IMG/VR virus record: IMGVR_UViG_3300037862_000152
Location: 1 to 64,000 of that record
Reading direction: 5' to 3' (one strand)
From: a virus
Length of the DNA stretch: 64,000 bases
Positions within the stretch are counted from its first letter, which is position 1; the number at the start of each line of letters is the position of its first letter. Made by a program: the position numbers and the translations under genes. Of this stretch, positions 51,177-57,380 are shown piece by piece. A model generated the notes under the pieces. That model was not told the origin of the DNA. It saw only the letters and a list, made by a program, of their open reading frames with translations, and ran no database searches.

Positions 51177-51521
51177 TCAGCTCAGGTCACTGAACGCATC
51201 TCTGAAAATTTGGCACACTCGCTCGATACTCGCTGCGTTTATGGAATCAAGCCCTAGTGTCTCACCTTCATCATCAGTTCCACCAGTGAAAACAATAGTT
51301 CCCATAATAGGCGCAGAATAAAAAGCTTGGGCGATTAGGTTCAGCTTCAAGTCGTTCCTTAGTAGCCCTTCTTCATTCACCCATAGGGTTAAATCGTTGG
51401 CTAGGTCTACGGCTTCAATCAAGCCATCAACGGCAGCTTGTAACACGCTCAAAGCGTTCGAATCTAGGTCTAGCTCAGTAATCTCGCCATCAGGTGCAAC
51501 TTGCAGCGCTAACTTAGCCAT
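51177..51521 (-). CDS. DUF3846-like protein
   Basis: A 114-residue protein taken from the ATG at 51521, which shares a base with the upstream stop (TGATG). LSVLQAAVDGLIEAVDL, LTLWVNEEGLLRNDL and VFTGGTDDEGETLGL match the pattern of DUF3846, a small family common in phages and plasmids of Actinobacteria with no known function. Coupled to the 66-residue gene before it. Confidence 0.75.
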   Translation of the reverse strand: MAKLALQVAPDGEITELDLDSNALSVLQAAVDGLIEAVDLANDLTLWVNEEGLLRNDLKLNLIAQAFYSAPIMGTIVFTGGTDDEGETLGLDSINAASIERVCQIFRDAFSDLS

Positions 51522-51721
51522 CAGCGAACCTGAACCCAACTGGCAGCTACCTGTAGCAAGTTATCGTAGTCGCCACTCATTGAGCGATTTATGTATTGGT
51601 CAATTTCTATCTGAGGAACTTCGGCACGCTTTAGCGCCTTTGAAACTGCGCCCATAATTGAATACGCATTTCCATCATTCCCAGTGAGTTGAACTTGAAT
51701 CTCTGGATACTTTACTCCCAT
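51521..51721 (-). CDS. Small conserved phage/plasmid protein
   Basis: A 66-residue protein. VQLTGNDGNAYSIMGAVSKALKRAEVPQIEIDQYINRSMSGDYDNLL is a pattern I recall in many phage and mobile-element hypotheticals. Function unknown. First gene of a two-gene unit with promoter copy 6. Confidence 0.75.
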   Translation of the reverse strand: MGVKYPEIQVQLTGNDGNAYSIMGAVSKALKRAEVPQIEIDQYINRSMSGDYDNLLQVAASWVQVR

Positions 51722-51769
51722 TTTGTTGCCCCTTCATTCTGCGACTTAGTAACTTATGTTACTTATCAA

Positions 51770-51840
51770 AGCCTATCAAGAAACACCGAAAACGCAAGTC
51801 CATCGGCAGAATTGCGAGCGCCGAGTAAAAAAGTGGATAC
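51770..51840 (-). promoter_or_regulatory. Promoter with 16-bp element, copy 6
   Basis: Element at 51825-51840, 27-bp spacer, TTGCGT at 51792-51797, 16-bp spacer, TAGGCT at 51770-51775. It drives the gene starting at 51721. Confidence 0.7.
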
Positions 51841-51879
51841 GCCTGGAGTTGCTGTAACTTTTTACGAACGGCACAAAGA

Positions 51880-51921
51880 AACCCCGTCGACCAAAAGGGG
51901 GTAAGGTCGACGGGGTTTTTT
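51880..51921. terminator. Perfect 13-bp terminator
   Basis: AACCCCGTCGACC (51880-51892) pairs with GGTCGACGGGGTT (51905-51917). T-runs allow termination in both directions. It follows the zinc-ribbon gene at 51.9 kb. Confidence 0.8.
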
Positions 51922-51938
51922 CTTAGGGGGTTAGGTAG

Positions 51939-52088
51939 TTAGTGCAAAATCTTTTTTACTTCGGCGTTGAACCACTCATCAAAACTCTCGCCACACTTCT
52001 TGCAAAGTGGGTGAACGCTTTCGACTTCCGCCATTATCGGCGTGTCACACTTGTAACACTCTGTAAGTTCTCTAACGACGATACTCAA
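51939..52088 (-). CDS. Short zinc-ribbon protein
   Basis: A 49-residue protein read from a TTG at 52088, with AAGGAG five bases upstream. CYKC and CKKC, spaced 19 residues apart, make a zinc ribbon. Its start lies inside the end of the membrane protein gene (17-base overlap), so the two are coupled. Function unknown; likely a small nucleic-acid or protein adaptor. Confidence 0.65.
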   Translation of the reverse strand: MSIVVRELTECYKCDTPIMAEVESVHPLCKKCGESFDEWFNAEVKKILH

Positions 52089-52356
52089 CGCCACTCCTTA
52101 TTCTCGGTGGAACTTCTTTGGCATTGACTACGATAGTAGCCCCTGTAAAAATTACGCCAGCCCCTATTAGTGATAGCCAGCCATTCAAAACATCAGGTAA
52201 CGGCGTTAGGAAATTGATTAGCAAAAAGAAACCGCAAGCCACTCCAATTCCGTAAAAGACACTAGCCTTTAGTTCGGCTTCACGAATTTTGTGCGCCCAG
52301 ATTATGTTTCGTGTTTCGAGAAACTTGTTTCTCGCTTTAGTCCACTCTGGCTTCAT
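52072..52356 (-). CDS. Small membrane protein
   Basis: A 94-residue protein: a charged N-terminal helix (1-28), then two membrane helices (about 32-50 and 58-78) and a short basic tail. Function unknown. Its start shares a base with the stop of the gene upstream (52356), so it is the second gene of a three-gene unit. Confidence 0.7.
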   Translation of the reverse strand: MKPEWTKARNKFLETRNIIWAHKIREAELKASVFYGIGVACGFFLLINFLTPLPDVLNGWLSLIGAGVIFTGATIVVNAKEVPPRIRSGVEYRR

Positions 52357-52604
52357 TAGGCTCTCAACTCGCTGTCGATTGGGTCACGAAAGAACTTGTC
52401 CACTATCGTGGTATGCAAGTTGTAGAGACTTGTATGCGCTCTCTCACTTGACCCTGAAAGATAAAGCAAGGCTTGATTTTGTAATTCTGGCTTCAAGCAC
52501 TCTGCCCAGATTGCGGCTTTAGTTCTCTCGGAGTAGTTTGTCTCTCCGCCTAGCTTCATAACCATTTCGAAAACCATTTTGGCTTCGCGATTTTCTGACT
52601 TCAT
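52356..52604 (-). CDS. Small helical hypothetical protein
   Basis: An 82-residue protein from the ATG at 52604 (AAGGGAGAAC upstream); the longer open frame would run through the promoter. It begins MKSENREAKMVFEMVMKLGG and is helical. Function unknown. First gene of the unit driven by promoter copy 7. Confidence 0.65.
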   Translation of the reverse strand: MKSENREAKMVFEMVMKLGGETNYSERTKAAIWAECLKPELQNQALLYLSGSSERAHTSLYNLHTTIVDKFFRDPIDSELRA

Positions 52605-52632
52605 TTTGTTCTCCCTTTTTGTTGTTACCCAA

Positions 52633-52706
52633 ACTCTAGCACACTCGGCAGACAAAGTGCAACTTCTTGTGAACGGCGTAGAAACCTTCAGTAAAAAAGT
52701 GGATAC
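52633..52706 (-). promoter_or_regulatory. Promoter with 16-bp element, copy 7
   Basis: Element at 52691-52706, 28-bp spacer, TTGCAC at 52657-52662, 18-bp spacer, TAGAGT at 52633-52638. It drives the gene starting at 52604. Confidence 0.7.
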
Positions 52707-52724
52707 ACCCCCGCCCAAAGAAAA

Positions 52725-52758
52725 CGCGAGACAAGAAAAGGGGATAGCTTGTCTCGCG
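52725..52758 (-). terminator. 11-bp hairpin after the 52.8-kb gene
   Basis: CGCGAGACAAG (52725-52735) pairs perfectly with CTTGTCTCGCG (52748-52758); TTTTC follows on the minus strand. Confidence 0.75.
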
Positions 52759-52811
52759 CTTCTTATAGGGGGGCAAGCAGTTTTACAACTTACTAAGGTT
52801 GTTAGGGGGAC

Positions 52812-53081
52812 TTAGTCTTCTTCGGCACACCAAGTATCGAGGTGATGAGAGATAATAATTGCCCTAGCAGGCGCTTCGATTTCTCCTCGGAAACTTACGC
52901 CAGCAGGCAGGCTAACCATTTTGTCTAGGTCATCTTCCCAGTAGGCGTTGATGGCTTCTATGCAAGTTGGCACCATCGACTCAGGTACGGGTGGATAGTG
53001 GTTGGAACGTAGATGCCAAGCAAGTGCCTGCTCCAGCGTCAAGTCAGTGTCTGCCATTGCGGCAGCTTGTAGGCTCCCCAT
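52812..53081 (-). CDS. Hypothetical protein
   Basis: An 89-residue protein from the ATG at 53081, which overlaps the upstream stop (TAATG). LEQALAWHLRSNHYPPVPESMVPTCIEAINAYWEDDLDKMV is a pattern I recall in small phage proteins of actinobacterial phages, without a function. Coupled to the 127-residue gene. Confidence 0.7.
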   Translation of the reverse strand: MGSLQAAAMADTDLTLEQALAWHLRSNHYPPVPESMVPTCIEAINAYWEDDLDKMVSLPAGVSFRGEIEAPARAIIISHHLDTWCAEED

Positions 53082-53464
53082 TAGGCAGTCGCCCAGTGTT
53101 GCTCGACTAAGATTTCTTGAATGTCTTCGGCTAAAAGGAACTCTGCAAAACTCCAAGTCATTCCGCCCATAGTTACTAGCTGCAACGGAAAATCAATAAT
53201 CGAAGGATAGTAGGACTCTTCGAAAAGAATTTCATCGTGGTCGCCACCGAGTAGCCCAAAACCAGTTTCGCTGGCCCAGTTGTCACCAATAATGTTGCTG
53301 ATGAAGATGCGTGAACCATAAGCGACGTCGCTCCATCGAGGTTGAGCTGCGAGTAGAGCGGCACGAGTGTCATAAAACTTTGACTCTCCACCTGAGTGAC
53401 TGTATAGGTGAATTGCGTCACCATTGGCGTGAGTCTTGATAACCCACTGTGTTCTTGAACCCAT
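53081..53464 (-). CDS. Hypothetical protein
   Basis: A 127-residue protein of unknown function, opening WVIKTHANGDAIHLYSHSGG and containing aromatic-rich segments (SYYPSIIDFPLQLV). I recall similar 'HLYSHWGG' proteins in phages and plasmids. First gene of a two-gene unit with promoter copy 8. Confidence 0.65.
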   Translation of the reverse strand: MGSRTQWVIKTHANGDAIHLYSHSGGESKFYDTRAALLAAQPRWSDVAYGSRIFISNIIGDNWASETGFGLLGGDHDEILFEESYYPSIIDFPLQLVTMGGMTWSFAEFLLAEDIQEILVEQHWATA

Positions 53465-53493
53465 TTGAGTTCCTCCCTTTCGTTGTTGGTATA

Positions 53494-53568
53494 AACCTAG
53501 CAGAATGCCCGGTATTGCGCAAGTTCTTTCTGCGAGCGCCGGCGAAGTCGTAGTAAAAAAGTGGATAC
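53494..53568 (-). promoter_or_regulatory. Promoter with 16-bp element, copy 8
   Basis: Element at 53553-53568, 30-bp spacer, TTGCGC at 53517-53522, 17-bp spacer, TAGGTT at 53494-53499. It drives the gene starting at 53464. Confidence 0.7.
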
Positions 53569-53582
53569 ACCTCAGCGAAAGA

Positions 53583-53631
53583 AAAACTCCCCAATTCCGC
53601 TCGCTGTCGGATTTTATTGGAGAGTGAGTTT
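53583..53631 (-). terminator. Hairpin after the 53.6-kb gene
   Basis: CTCCCCAAT (53587-53595) pairs with ATTGGAGAG (53616-53624) with one mismatch, and an inner TCCG/CGGA stem. Confidence 0.5.
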
Positions 53632-53637
53632 TACGGC

Positions 53638-53856
53638 TCAGTAAAAGTCTGGCTTGTCGTCCCAGTGTTCGGACTCTCGCTCCTGAGCTAGGTCAATCGT
53701 CATCTCTTCTTTACAGTTTGGGCATACGGCAAAAAGCATTTCAACCAAGTCGTCACTTGAACCTAACGCCTCACCTGTCCAAAGGCACTCTCCGCAAGTG
53801 AACTCTCGCTCCATTTGAACCTGTCCAATACCTGAGCCATCTATGCTCCCGAACAT
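53638..53856 (-). CDS. Small zinc-ribbon protein
   Basis: A 72-residue protein with CGEC (~21-24) and CPNC (~45-48), a treble-clef/ribbon type zinc site, and an acidic tail. Its start shares a base with the upstream stop at 53856, so it is coupled to the 36-residue gene. Function unknown. Confidence 0.7.
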   Translation of the reverse strand: MFGSIDGSGIGQVQMEREFTCGECLWTGEALGSSDDLVEMLFAVCPNCKEEMTIDLAQERESEHWDDKPDFY

Positions 53857-53966
53857 TAGAGAACTCCTGCGTATGCGTCATAGCAATACTGGCAAGCCTC
53901 ATCTGAGTCTGTGTCGAGAACTACGGGTGTGTAGTTGTCGCAGATTTCGCAGAACTGTGTATCCAT
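53856..53966 (-). CDS. 36-residue zinc-finger peptide
   Basis: A very short protein from the ATG at 53966 (AAGAAGGGCA upstream). CEIC at 6-9 and CQYC at 26-29 form a minimal two-CxxC zinc finger. Placement directly after promoter copy 9 and coupling to the next zinc-ribbon gene support it as real. Confidence 0.65.
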   Translation of the reverse strand: MDTQFCEICDNYTPVVLDTDSDEACQYCYDAYAGVL

Positions 53967-53994
53967 TTTATTGCCCTTCTTTCTGATTAGTATC

Positions 53995-54065
53995 AGTATC
54001 TCAGAGTTATCGGCAGATGTCAAGCCAACTCCCTGTCTGTCTAAACTCAGTAAAAAAGTGGATAC
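53995..54065 (-). promoter_or_regulatory. Promoter with 16-bp element, copy 9
   Basis: Element at 54050-54065, 26-bp spacer, TTGACA at 54018-54023, 17-bp spacer, GATACT at 53995-54000. It drives the gene starting at 53966. Confidence 0.75.
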
Positions 54066-54082
54066 GCTCCAGGGCAAAAAGA

Positions 54083-54106
54083 AACCCCGCTTTTTACGGC
54101 GGGGTT
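54083..54106 (-). terminator. Hairpin after the 54.1-kb gene
   Basis: AACCCCGC (54083-54090) pairs with GCGGGGTT (54099-54106), followed by TTCTTTTT on the minus strand. Confidence 0.8.
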
Positions 54107-54127
54107 CTCTCGGGGGTCTTGGTGACA

Positions 54128-54334
54128 CTAATCGCTGAGTTGGTCGCCTAAGTCGTTCAGGTAATCGACAAGTTCAATCCTATACGCGATCGGGTCGCAA
54201 GCCTTTAGGATTTGTGAAGCGTAAAAAGTTAGCCCCCCAATTTTGAAAGTTGGATACGACTCGTCTAGCATTTCGTCAAATAGCTCTGCTGAGTTCTCTG
54301 CTGAGTCGTCCATCATTTTGTATAGGCTGTCCAT
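54128..54334 (-). CDS. Small acidic protein, paralogue of the 55.3-kb protein
   Basis: A 68-residue acidic protein. YPTFKIGGLTFYASQILKACDPIAYRIELVDYLNDLGDQL is nearly the same as the C-terminal part of the protein at 55334-55543, so the two arose by duplication. Function unknown. Its start shares a base with the upstream stop at 54334. Confidence 0.75.
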   Translation of the reverse strand: MDSLYKMMDDSAENSAELFDEMLDESYPTFKIGGLTFYASQILKACDPIAYRIELVDYLNDLGDQLSD

Positions 54335-54498
54335 TAGTTTTCCTCCTCATCTGTATTCCAAGTCCAGCCCCTAGTTAGCTTATTGTAAACTGGCTGTAGC
54401 ACCGCATAACTTAGCGGGTTTCTGTCAAGCTTCTGCCCTAGTAAATCGGCTAAAGCTTTGGCTTCCTCGTTGGTCAAAAAATACGCTGTCTCACTCAT
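54334..54498 (-). CDS. Short hypothetical protein
   Basis: A 54-residue protein from the ATG at 54498 (AAAGGGAAG upstream). It starts MSETAYFLTNEEAKALADLL and is helical. Function unknown. First gene of the unit under promoter copy 10. Confidence 0.65.
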   Translation of the reverse strand: MSETAYFLTNEEAKALADLLGQKLDRNPLSYAVLQPVYNKLTRGWTWNTDEEEN

Positions 54499-54523
54499 TA
54501 GCTTCCCTTTCTGTTGATACTCA

Positions 54524-54597
54524 AGTATCGCATAGTTCCCCCTAATTGCGCAAGTCACTACGGCAAGATTATTTACGGCAAGTAAAAAAGTGGATAC
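54524..54597 (-). promoter_or_regulatory. Promoter with 16-bp element, copy 10
   Basis: Element at 54582-54597, 28-bp spacer, TTGCGC at 54548-54553, 18-bp spacer, GATACT at 54524-54529. It drives the gene starting at 54498. Confidence 0.7.
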
Positions 54598-54613
54598 GGC
54601 GAGCGCCGAGACA

Positions 54614-54646
54614 AAAACCCCGCAAGACACTAAATCTTACGGGGCT
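54614..54646 (-). terminator. Hairpin after the 54.7-kb gene
   Basis: CCCCGCAAGA (54618-54627) pairs with TCTTACGGGG (54635-54644) with one mismatch; T-rich run follows on the minus strand. Confidence 0.7.
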
Positions 54647-54666
54647 TTCTGTTAGGGGGGCTAACT

Positions 54667-54762
54667 TTATTTGGCGTGTCTTGCTCGCTTGGCGTGTCTT
54701 GGTTGTTTGGCGTGTCTGCCCGCAGGCTTTTTCAAGCCCAACTTCACTAGCAATTTACTCAT
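54667..54762 (-). CDS. 31-residue basic peptide with RHAK repeats
   Basis: A tiny, very basic protein starting MSKLLVKLGLKKPAG and ending in three copies of RHAK (GRHAKQPRHAKRARHAK). The repeat is also in the DNA: AGACACGCC recurs every 18 bp on the minus strand. It follows the 54.8-kb gene by two bases, within the same unit and before its terminator. It looks like a histone-tail-like nucleic-acid-binding peptide, but that is inference. It may not be translated. Confidence 0.5.
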   Translation of the reverse strand: MSKLLVKLGLKKPAGRHAKQPRHAKRARHAK

Positions 54763-54764
54763 AC

Positions 54765-54977
54765 TCAACTCACCCAAGCCTTGGAGTCTATGTCACTTGC
54801 AAAACGCTGAGCGTCACTCCAGGCAGACTCTCCATAGAAATAAGTTGCCTTCTTGCCCACAGGAACTACTTTCCAGTAATCCTCATCGAATACGGCAGTC
54901 CCAGACTCGATAGTAACCATTTCGGACTCATAAGCGAGTTCCCATTCTTTTACGGCAGTAATACTTGGCTTTGTCAT
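54765..54977 (-). CDS. Small hypothetical protein
   Basis: A 70-residue protein from the ATG at 54977, which has GGGAGGAC upstream. The pattern (EYWKVVPVGKKATYF-like strands, then helix SDAQRFASDID) suggests an alpha/beta fold. Function unknown. It starts one base after the stop of the gene upstream. Confidence 0.65.
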   Translation of the reverse strand: MTKPSITAVKEWELAYESEMVTIESGTAVFDEDYWKVVPVGKKATYFYGESAWSDAQRFASDIDSKAWVS

Positions 54978-54978
54978 T

Positions 54979-55173
54979 TTAGTCCTCCCATTCATCAGTA
55001 GGTCTGCCCTCAAGAACGGCAGCTACAAAACGGAGTTTATCGCTATCAGTGAGGTCACCCAGTAAAGCCCATTGAGCTTCAGTGAGTTCGTCATAGTCAA
55101 AGGTTATTAGCCCTCCTGTCCCATAGTTTCCATCTTCGGAAACATAAGATACCGCAGTTGTGTATTGTGCCAT
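54979..55173 (-). CDS. Small acidic hypothetical protein
   Basis: A 64-residue acidic protein (AQYTTAVSYVSEDGNYGTGG at the start, then YDELTEAQWALLGDL). I recall similar short phage proteins but no function. First gene of a three-gene unit with promoter copy 11. Confidence 0.65.
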   Translation of the reverse strand: MAQYTTAVSYVSEDGNYGTGGLITFDYDELTEAQWALLGDLTDSDKLRFVAAVLEGRPTDEWED

Positions 55174-55204
55174 TAGTTTTCTCTCCCTTTCTGTTGATAC
55201 TCAA

Positions 55205-55274
55205 ACCTTACTACGAATTACGGCGTTCCGCAAGTTGTCGGCAAACTAATCGGCGACAGTAAAAAAGTGGATAC
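55205..55274 (-). promoter_or_regulatory. Promoter with 16-bp element, copy 11
   Basis: Element at 55259-55274, 25-bp spacer, TTGCGG at 55228-55233, 17-bp spacer, TAAGGT at 55205-55210. It drives the gene starting at 55173. Confidence 0.7.
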
Positions 55275-55288
55275 AGTCCTACGGCACG

Positions 55289-55315
55289 AAAAAACCCCTG
55301 CCTTTCGGCAAGGGC
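55289..55315 (-). terminator. Hairpin after the 55.3-kb gene
   Basis: On the minus strand CCCTTGCC pairs with GGCAGGGG around a GAAA tetraloop and is followed by six T residues. Confidence 0.8.
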
Positions 55316-55333
55316 TTCGGCGCTGTTGCGAAC

Positions 55334-55543
55334 CTAGTCATTCATTTTGTCGTTCAGGTCGTCGAGGTAATCAGTTAGCTCAATCCTGTATGCAACGGGG
55401 TCGCAGCTTTTTAGAATTTGTGACGGGTAGAAAGTTAGTTCTCCCATTTTTACGACTGGATAAATTTCATCGAGCATTTCGCAAAAGCCTTCCTCTTGCG
55501 CTTCTTCGGCATCTATCAAGATGCTCTCTGGATTATCGTACAT
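55334..55543 (-). CDS. Small acidic protein, paralogue of the 54.1-kb protein
   Basis: A 69-residue protein. MLDEIYPVVKMGELTFYPSQILKSCDPVAYRIELTDYLDDLNDKM aligns residue for residue with the protein at 54128-54334. Both also share the 68/69-residue length. Function unknown. Single-gene unit with promoter copy 12. Confidence 0.75.
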   Translation of the reverse strand: MYDNPESILIDAEEAQEEGFCEMLDEIYPVVKMGELTFYPSQILKSCDPVAYRIELTDYLDDLNDKMND

Positions 55544-55572
55544 TTGTTGCCCCTTTCGTTGTTGTTATCTAA

Positions 55573-55634
55573 ACCTTACTACAGAATTAGCAAAACACCT
55601 AATCCAGTCTAGAAGTTCGTAAAAAAGTGGATAC
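55573..55634 (-). promoter_or_regulatory. Promoter with 16-bp element, copy 12
   Basis: Element at 55619-55634. TAAGGT at 55573-55578 is the best -10; at 18 bp TTAGGT (55597-55602) is the -35, only 16 bp from the element. This copy departs from the usual 25-30 bp spacing. It drives the gene starting at 55543. Confidence 0.6.
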
Positions 55635-55650
55635 GCCCCAGTAAATGCAA

Positions 55651-55680
55651 AAAACCCCAACACCTAAGTGTCGAGGTTTT
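55651..55680 (-). terminator. Hairpin after the ClgR-like gene
   Basis: On the minus strand AACCTCGACAC pairs with GTGTTGGGGTT (two G-T pairs), followed by six T-rich bases. Confidence 0.75.
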
Positions 55681-55692
55681 TCGGGTTTTGCC

Positions 55693-56004
55693 CTAGATAA
55701 CTAGGTCAGAGTATTGCTCGACCCAACGAGAATTTCGGATAAATAAACTTTCGGGCGTATCTGGAATAAAGGTGGCTTCGCCCGTCATTCGATAGCCAGC
55801 TTCGATAATCAGCCAATAGCTCTGGACACCCAGTCCGTTGGCAATCGCTTCGATCGTATCTGACGAGGCTTCTTTCACTCCCCGTTCAATGTCCGACAGG
55901 TGTCCTATCGACACGAACCCCTTAGTGGACACGCCTCTTAGGGTAAGGCTTTTAGCAAGCCGTTGCTCACGAACTACCTCGCCTAGTGCGTGCCTGAATC
56001 GCAT
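55693..56004 (-). CDS. ClgR/XRE-family HTH regulator
   Basis: A 103-residue regulator from the ATG at 56004 (a TTG two codons earlier is possible). HALGEVVREQRLAKSLTLRGVSTKGFVSIGHLSDIERGVKEASSDTIEAIANGLGV is very close in pattern to the HTH of actinobacterial ClgR, including YLSEIERG-KEASS-like residues after the recognition helix (here HLSDIERGVKEASS). ClgR activates clp protease and other stress genes in Actinobacteria. A phage copy could redirect host proteolysis or control phage genes. Last gene of a three-gene unit under promoter copy 13. Confidence 0.85.
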   Translation of the reverse strand: MRFRHALGEVVREQRLAKSLTLRGVSTKGFVSIGHLSDIERGVKEASSDTIEAIANGLGVQSYWLIIEAGYRMTGEATFIPDTPESLFIRNSRWVEQYSDLVI

Positions 56005-56006
56005 TG

Positions 56007-56192
56007 TCAAGAGTGTCCGTCCAATCTATGCTCGGTTTCGTCAATCTCCAAGCCGTCCCAGTCCACAGAAGTCCAGCTAAGCGTGCCGTTCGTTTTGGCA
56101 AGCTCGTCTATGTAGGCGTTGATAATACGCTCGCCTTCCTCGCCGTTTGGTATCGGTTGGTCAATGTGTAGCCGTAGCACTATGGTTTGCAT
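56007..56192 (-). CDS. Small hypothetical protein
   Basis: A 61-residue acidic protein (MQTIVLRLHIDQPIPNGEEG...). A strand-helix-strand pattern suggests a small ferredoxin-like or alpha/beta fold. Function unknown. Its start shares a base with the upstream stop at 56192. Confidence 0.65.
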   Translation of the reverse strand: MQTIVLRLHIDQPIPNGEEGERIINAYIDELAKTNGTLSWTSVDWDGLEIDETEHRLDGHS

Positions 56193-56548
56193 CAGTTATC
56201 CTCGCCGTCCTCGCTGTGGTCACAGTTATCGTGGTTGTGCGGTCTGTCCCAGCCACTAGCCTCGGTTTCCCAGCCGTTGTCCTCGATAATCTTCTGGACT
56301 ATCTCGCCACATTCCATAGCGGTAACTTTTAGGTTATTCACTAATTCTTCTACTTCCTGTATCATCTGCTCTGGTGAGCCGTTTAGCGCAAGCCTTTCCT
56401 TATACTGCTCGGCAAGCCCGCAAGCGACTCTCAATGCACGATACATAGTTGGGTCGGCGTAGCTTTCCTTCAAATAATTTTCGACTAACACGCCTGTTAT
56501 TGACAGGCTCAAAGCTGTGATTTCTTCTAGCTCTAGTGGTGTGTTCAT
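56192..56548 (-). CDS. Helical hypothetical protein with His/Asp tail
   Basis: A 118-residue helical protein ending in a His/Asp/Asn-rich tail (RPHNHDNCDHSEDGEDN) that could bind metal. Function unknown. First gene of the unit that ends in the ClgR-like regulator. Confidence 0.65.
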   Translation of the reverse strand: MNTPLELEEITALSLSITGVLVENYLKESYADPTMYRALRVACGLAEQYKERLALNGSPEQMIQEVEELVNNLKVTAMECGEIVQKIIEDNGWETEASGWDRPHNHDNCDHSEDGEDN

Positions 56549-56575
56549 TTTGTCTCCCTTTTCGTTTGATGTATG

Positions 56576-56650
56576 TATCTAATCACACTTGGTGCAACTT
56601 TGCAACTCTGGTGTGAAGTTTTTACGGAACTCCAGTAAAAAAGTGGATAC
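56576..56650 (-). promoter_or_regulatory. Promoter with 16-bp element, copy 13
   Basis: Element at 56635-56650, 29-bp spacer, TTGCAA at 56600-56605, 18-bp spacer, TAGATA at 56576-56581. It drives the gene starting at 56548. Confidence 0.7.
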
Positions 56651-56663
56651 GGCGCTGGTGGTG

Positions 56664-56697
56664 AGAAAGGGGCTGAGCTTTTCGCCCAACCCCTTCT
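56664..56697 (-). terminator. Hairpin after the 56.7-kb gene
   Basis: AGAAAGGGG pairs with CCCCTTCT across one bulge; the loop is about 17 nt. Confidence 0.5.
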
Positions 56698-56699
56698 GG

Positions 56700-57032
56700 T
56701 TATTTCGTTCGTGTGACGGAACGAATGGTGAACTGCTGGCTGGACTTCAAGGAAGCCTCATACGCCTCTGGAAAATTCTCTTCCAAGAACTTTGAATCGA
56801 CACGAACTGGGTTGCTCTCGATAATGCGAGCCACCTCAATGTTGTGGTGGATAAGGGTCAGGTTCGCCTTGCCAACCTGCGATAGAACTTCCTTGCGGAG
56901 TTCCTCAACACGAACCTTCGCTGTGTTGTAGGTGGAACGAACTTCGGAAAGCTCGTTGATTAGTTCCACGATTTGTCGTGAAACTTTGACAGTGCCTTCT
57001 GACGCTGTCTGGGACGAAGTGGCTGTTGCCAT
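56700..57032 (-). CDS. Coiled-coil protein, paralogue of the 48.7-kb protein
   Basis: A 110-residue protein: Ala/Thr/Ser-rich start, coiled coil (VELINELSEVRSTYNTAKVRVEELRKEVL), then IEVARIIESNPVRVDSKFLEENFPEAYEASLKSSQQFTI. The order and the FPEAYEA(S/C) block match 48740-49093. Function unknown. Single-gene unit with promoter copy 14. Confidence 0.7.
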   Translation of the reverse strand: MATATSSQTASEGTVKVSRQIVELINELSEVRSTYNTAKVRVEELRKEVLSQVGKANLTLIHHNIEVARIIESNPVRVDSKFLEENFPEAYEASLKSSQQFTIRSVTRTK

Positions 57033-57088
57033 TCTGTCCCCCCTTTCTTTTTTGGGCTACTTTTGTTTCGCCCTAATTGGATACTCCA

Positions 57089-57161
57089 ATCCTAGCAGGG
57101 TTACCTAGCAAAAAGGAAGCCTTTTCTGAAAATAGTTTGAAGTCAGTAAAAAAGTGGATAC
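57089..57161 (-). promoter_or_regulatory. Promoter with 16-bp element, copy 14
   Basis: Element at 57146-57161, 27-bp spacer, TTCCTT at 57113-57118, 18-bp spacer, TAGGAT at 57089-57094. Weak -35 box. It drives the gene starting at 57032. The next 87 bp (57162-57248) show no gene or clear signal. Confidence 0.65.
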
Positions 57162-57248
57162 GGGATTTGGTTTCGAGATCGGCGGGCTTGACTTTTCATG
57201 TGCGGTCAAAAGTGCGGGCTTTGCTGTTGCTGACCTCAGGGTATGGCG

Positions 57249-57290
57249 AAACCCCAACTACCAAAAAGGGGATAAAGGTAGTTGGGGTTT
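57249..57290. terminator. Perfect 14-bp hairpin after the VWA gene
   Basis: AAACCCCAACTACC (57249-57262) pairs with GGTAGTTGGGGTTT (57277-57290) around a 14-nt loop. It lies about 90 bp past the VWA gene stop and is nearly symmetrical for both strands. Confidence 0.75.
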
Positions 57291-57380
57291 CTATTACCTG
57301 TCCGTCAGGAACTTATTCTCAGAAAAGGGGGTAACTGAGGGTAGCTCAACCTCTGGATAGGCAATCCGTTATGGGTTAGT

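Noticed and set aside
52605-52718. Upstream extension of the 52.4-kb gene
   Set aside because: The longer frame would translate the -10, -35 and 16-bp element; the ATG at 52604 has a good ribosome site.
54050-54065. T6 tract of the 16-bp element as the tail of the preceding terminator
   Set aside because: The T-tract lies 15 or more bases past the hairpin and its own T-run, and the GTATCCAC part is conserved without pairing potential.
57162-57380. Small plus-strand frames between the VWA gene and promoter copy 14
   Set aside because: They cross the 14-bp terminator stem and have no ribosome site or family resemblance.
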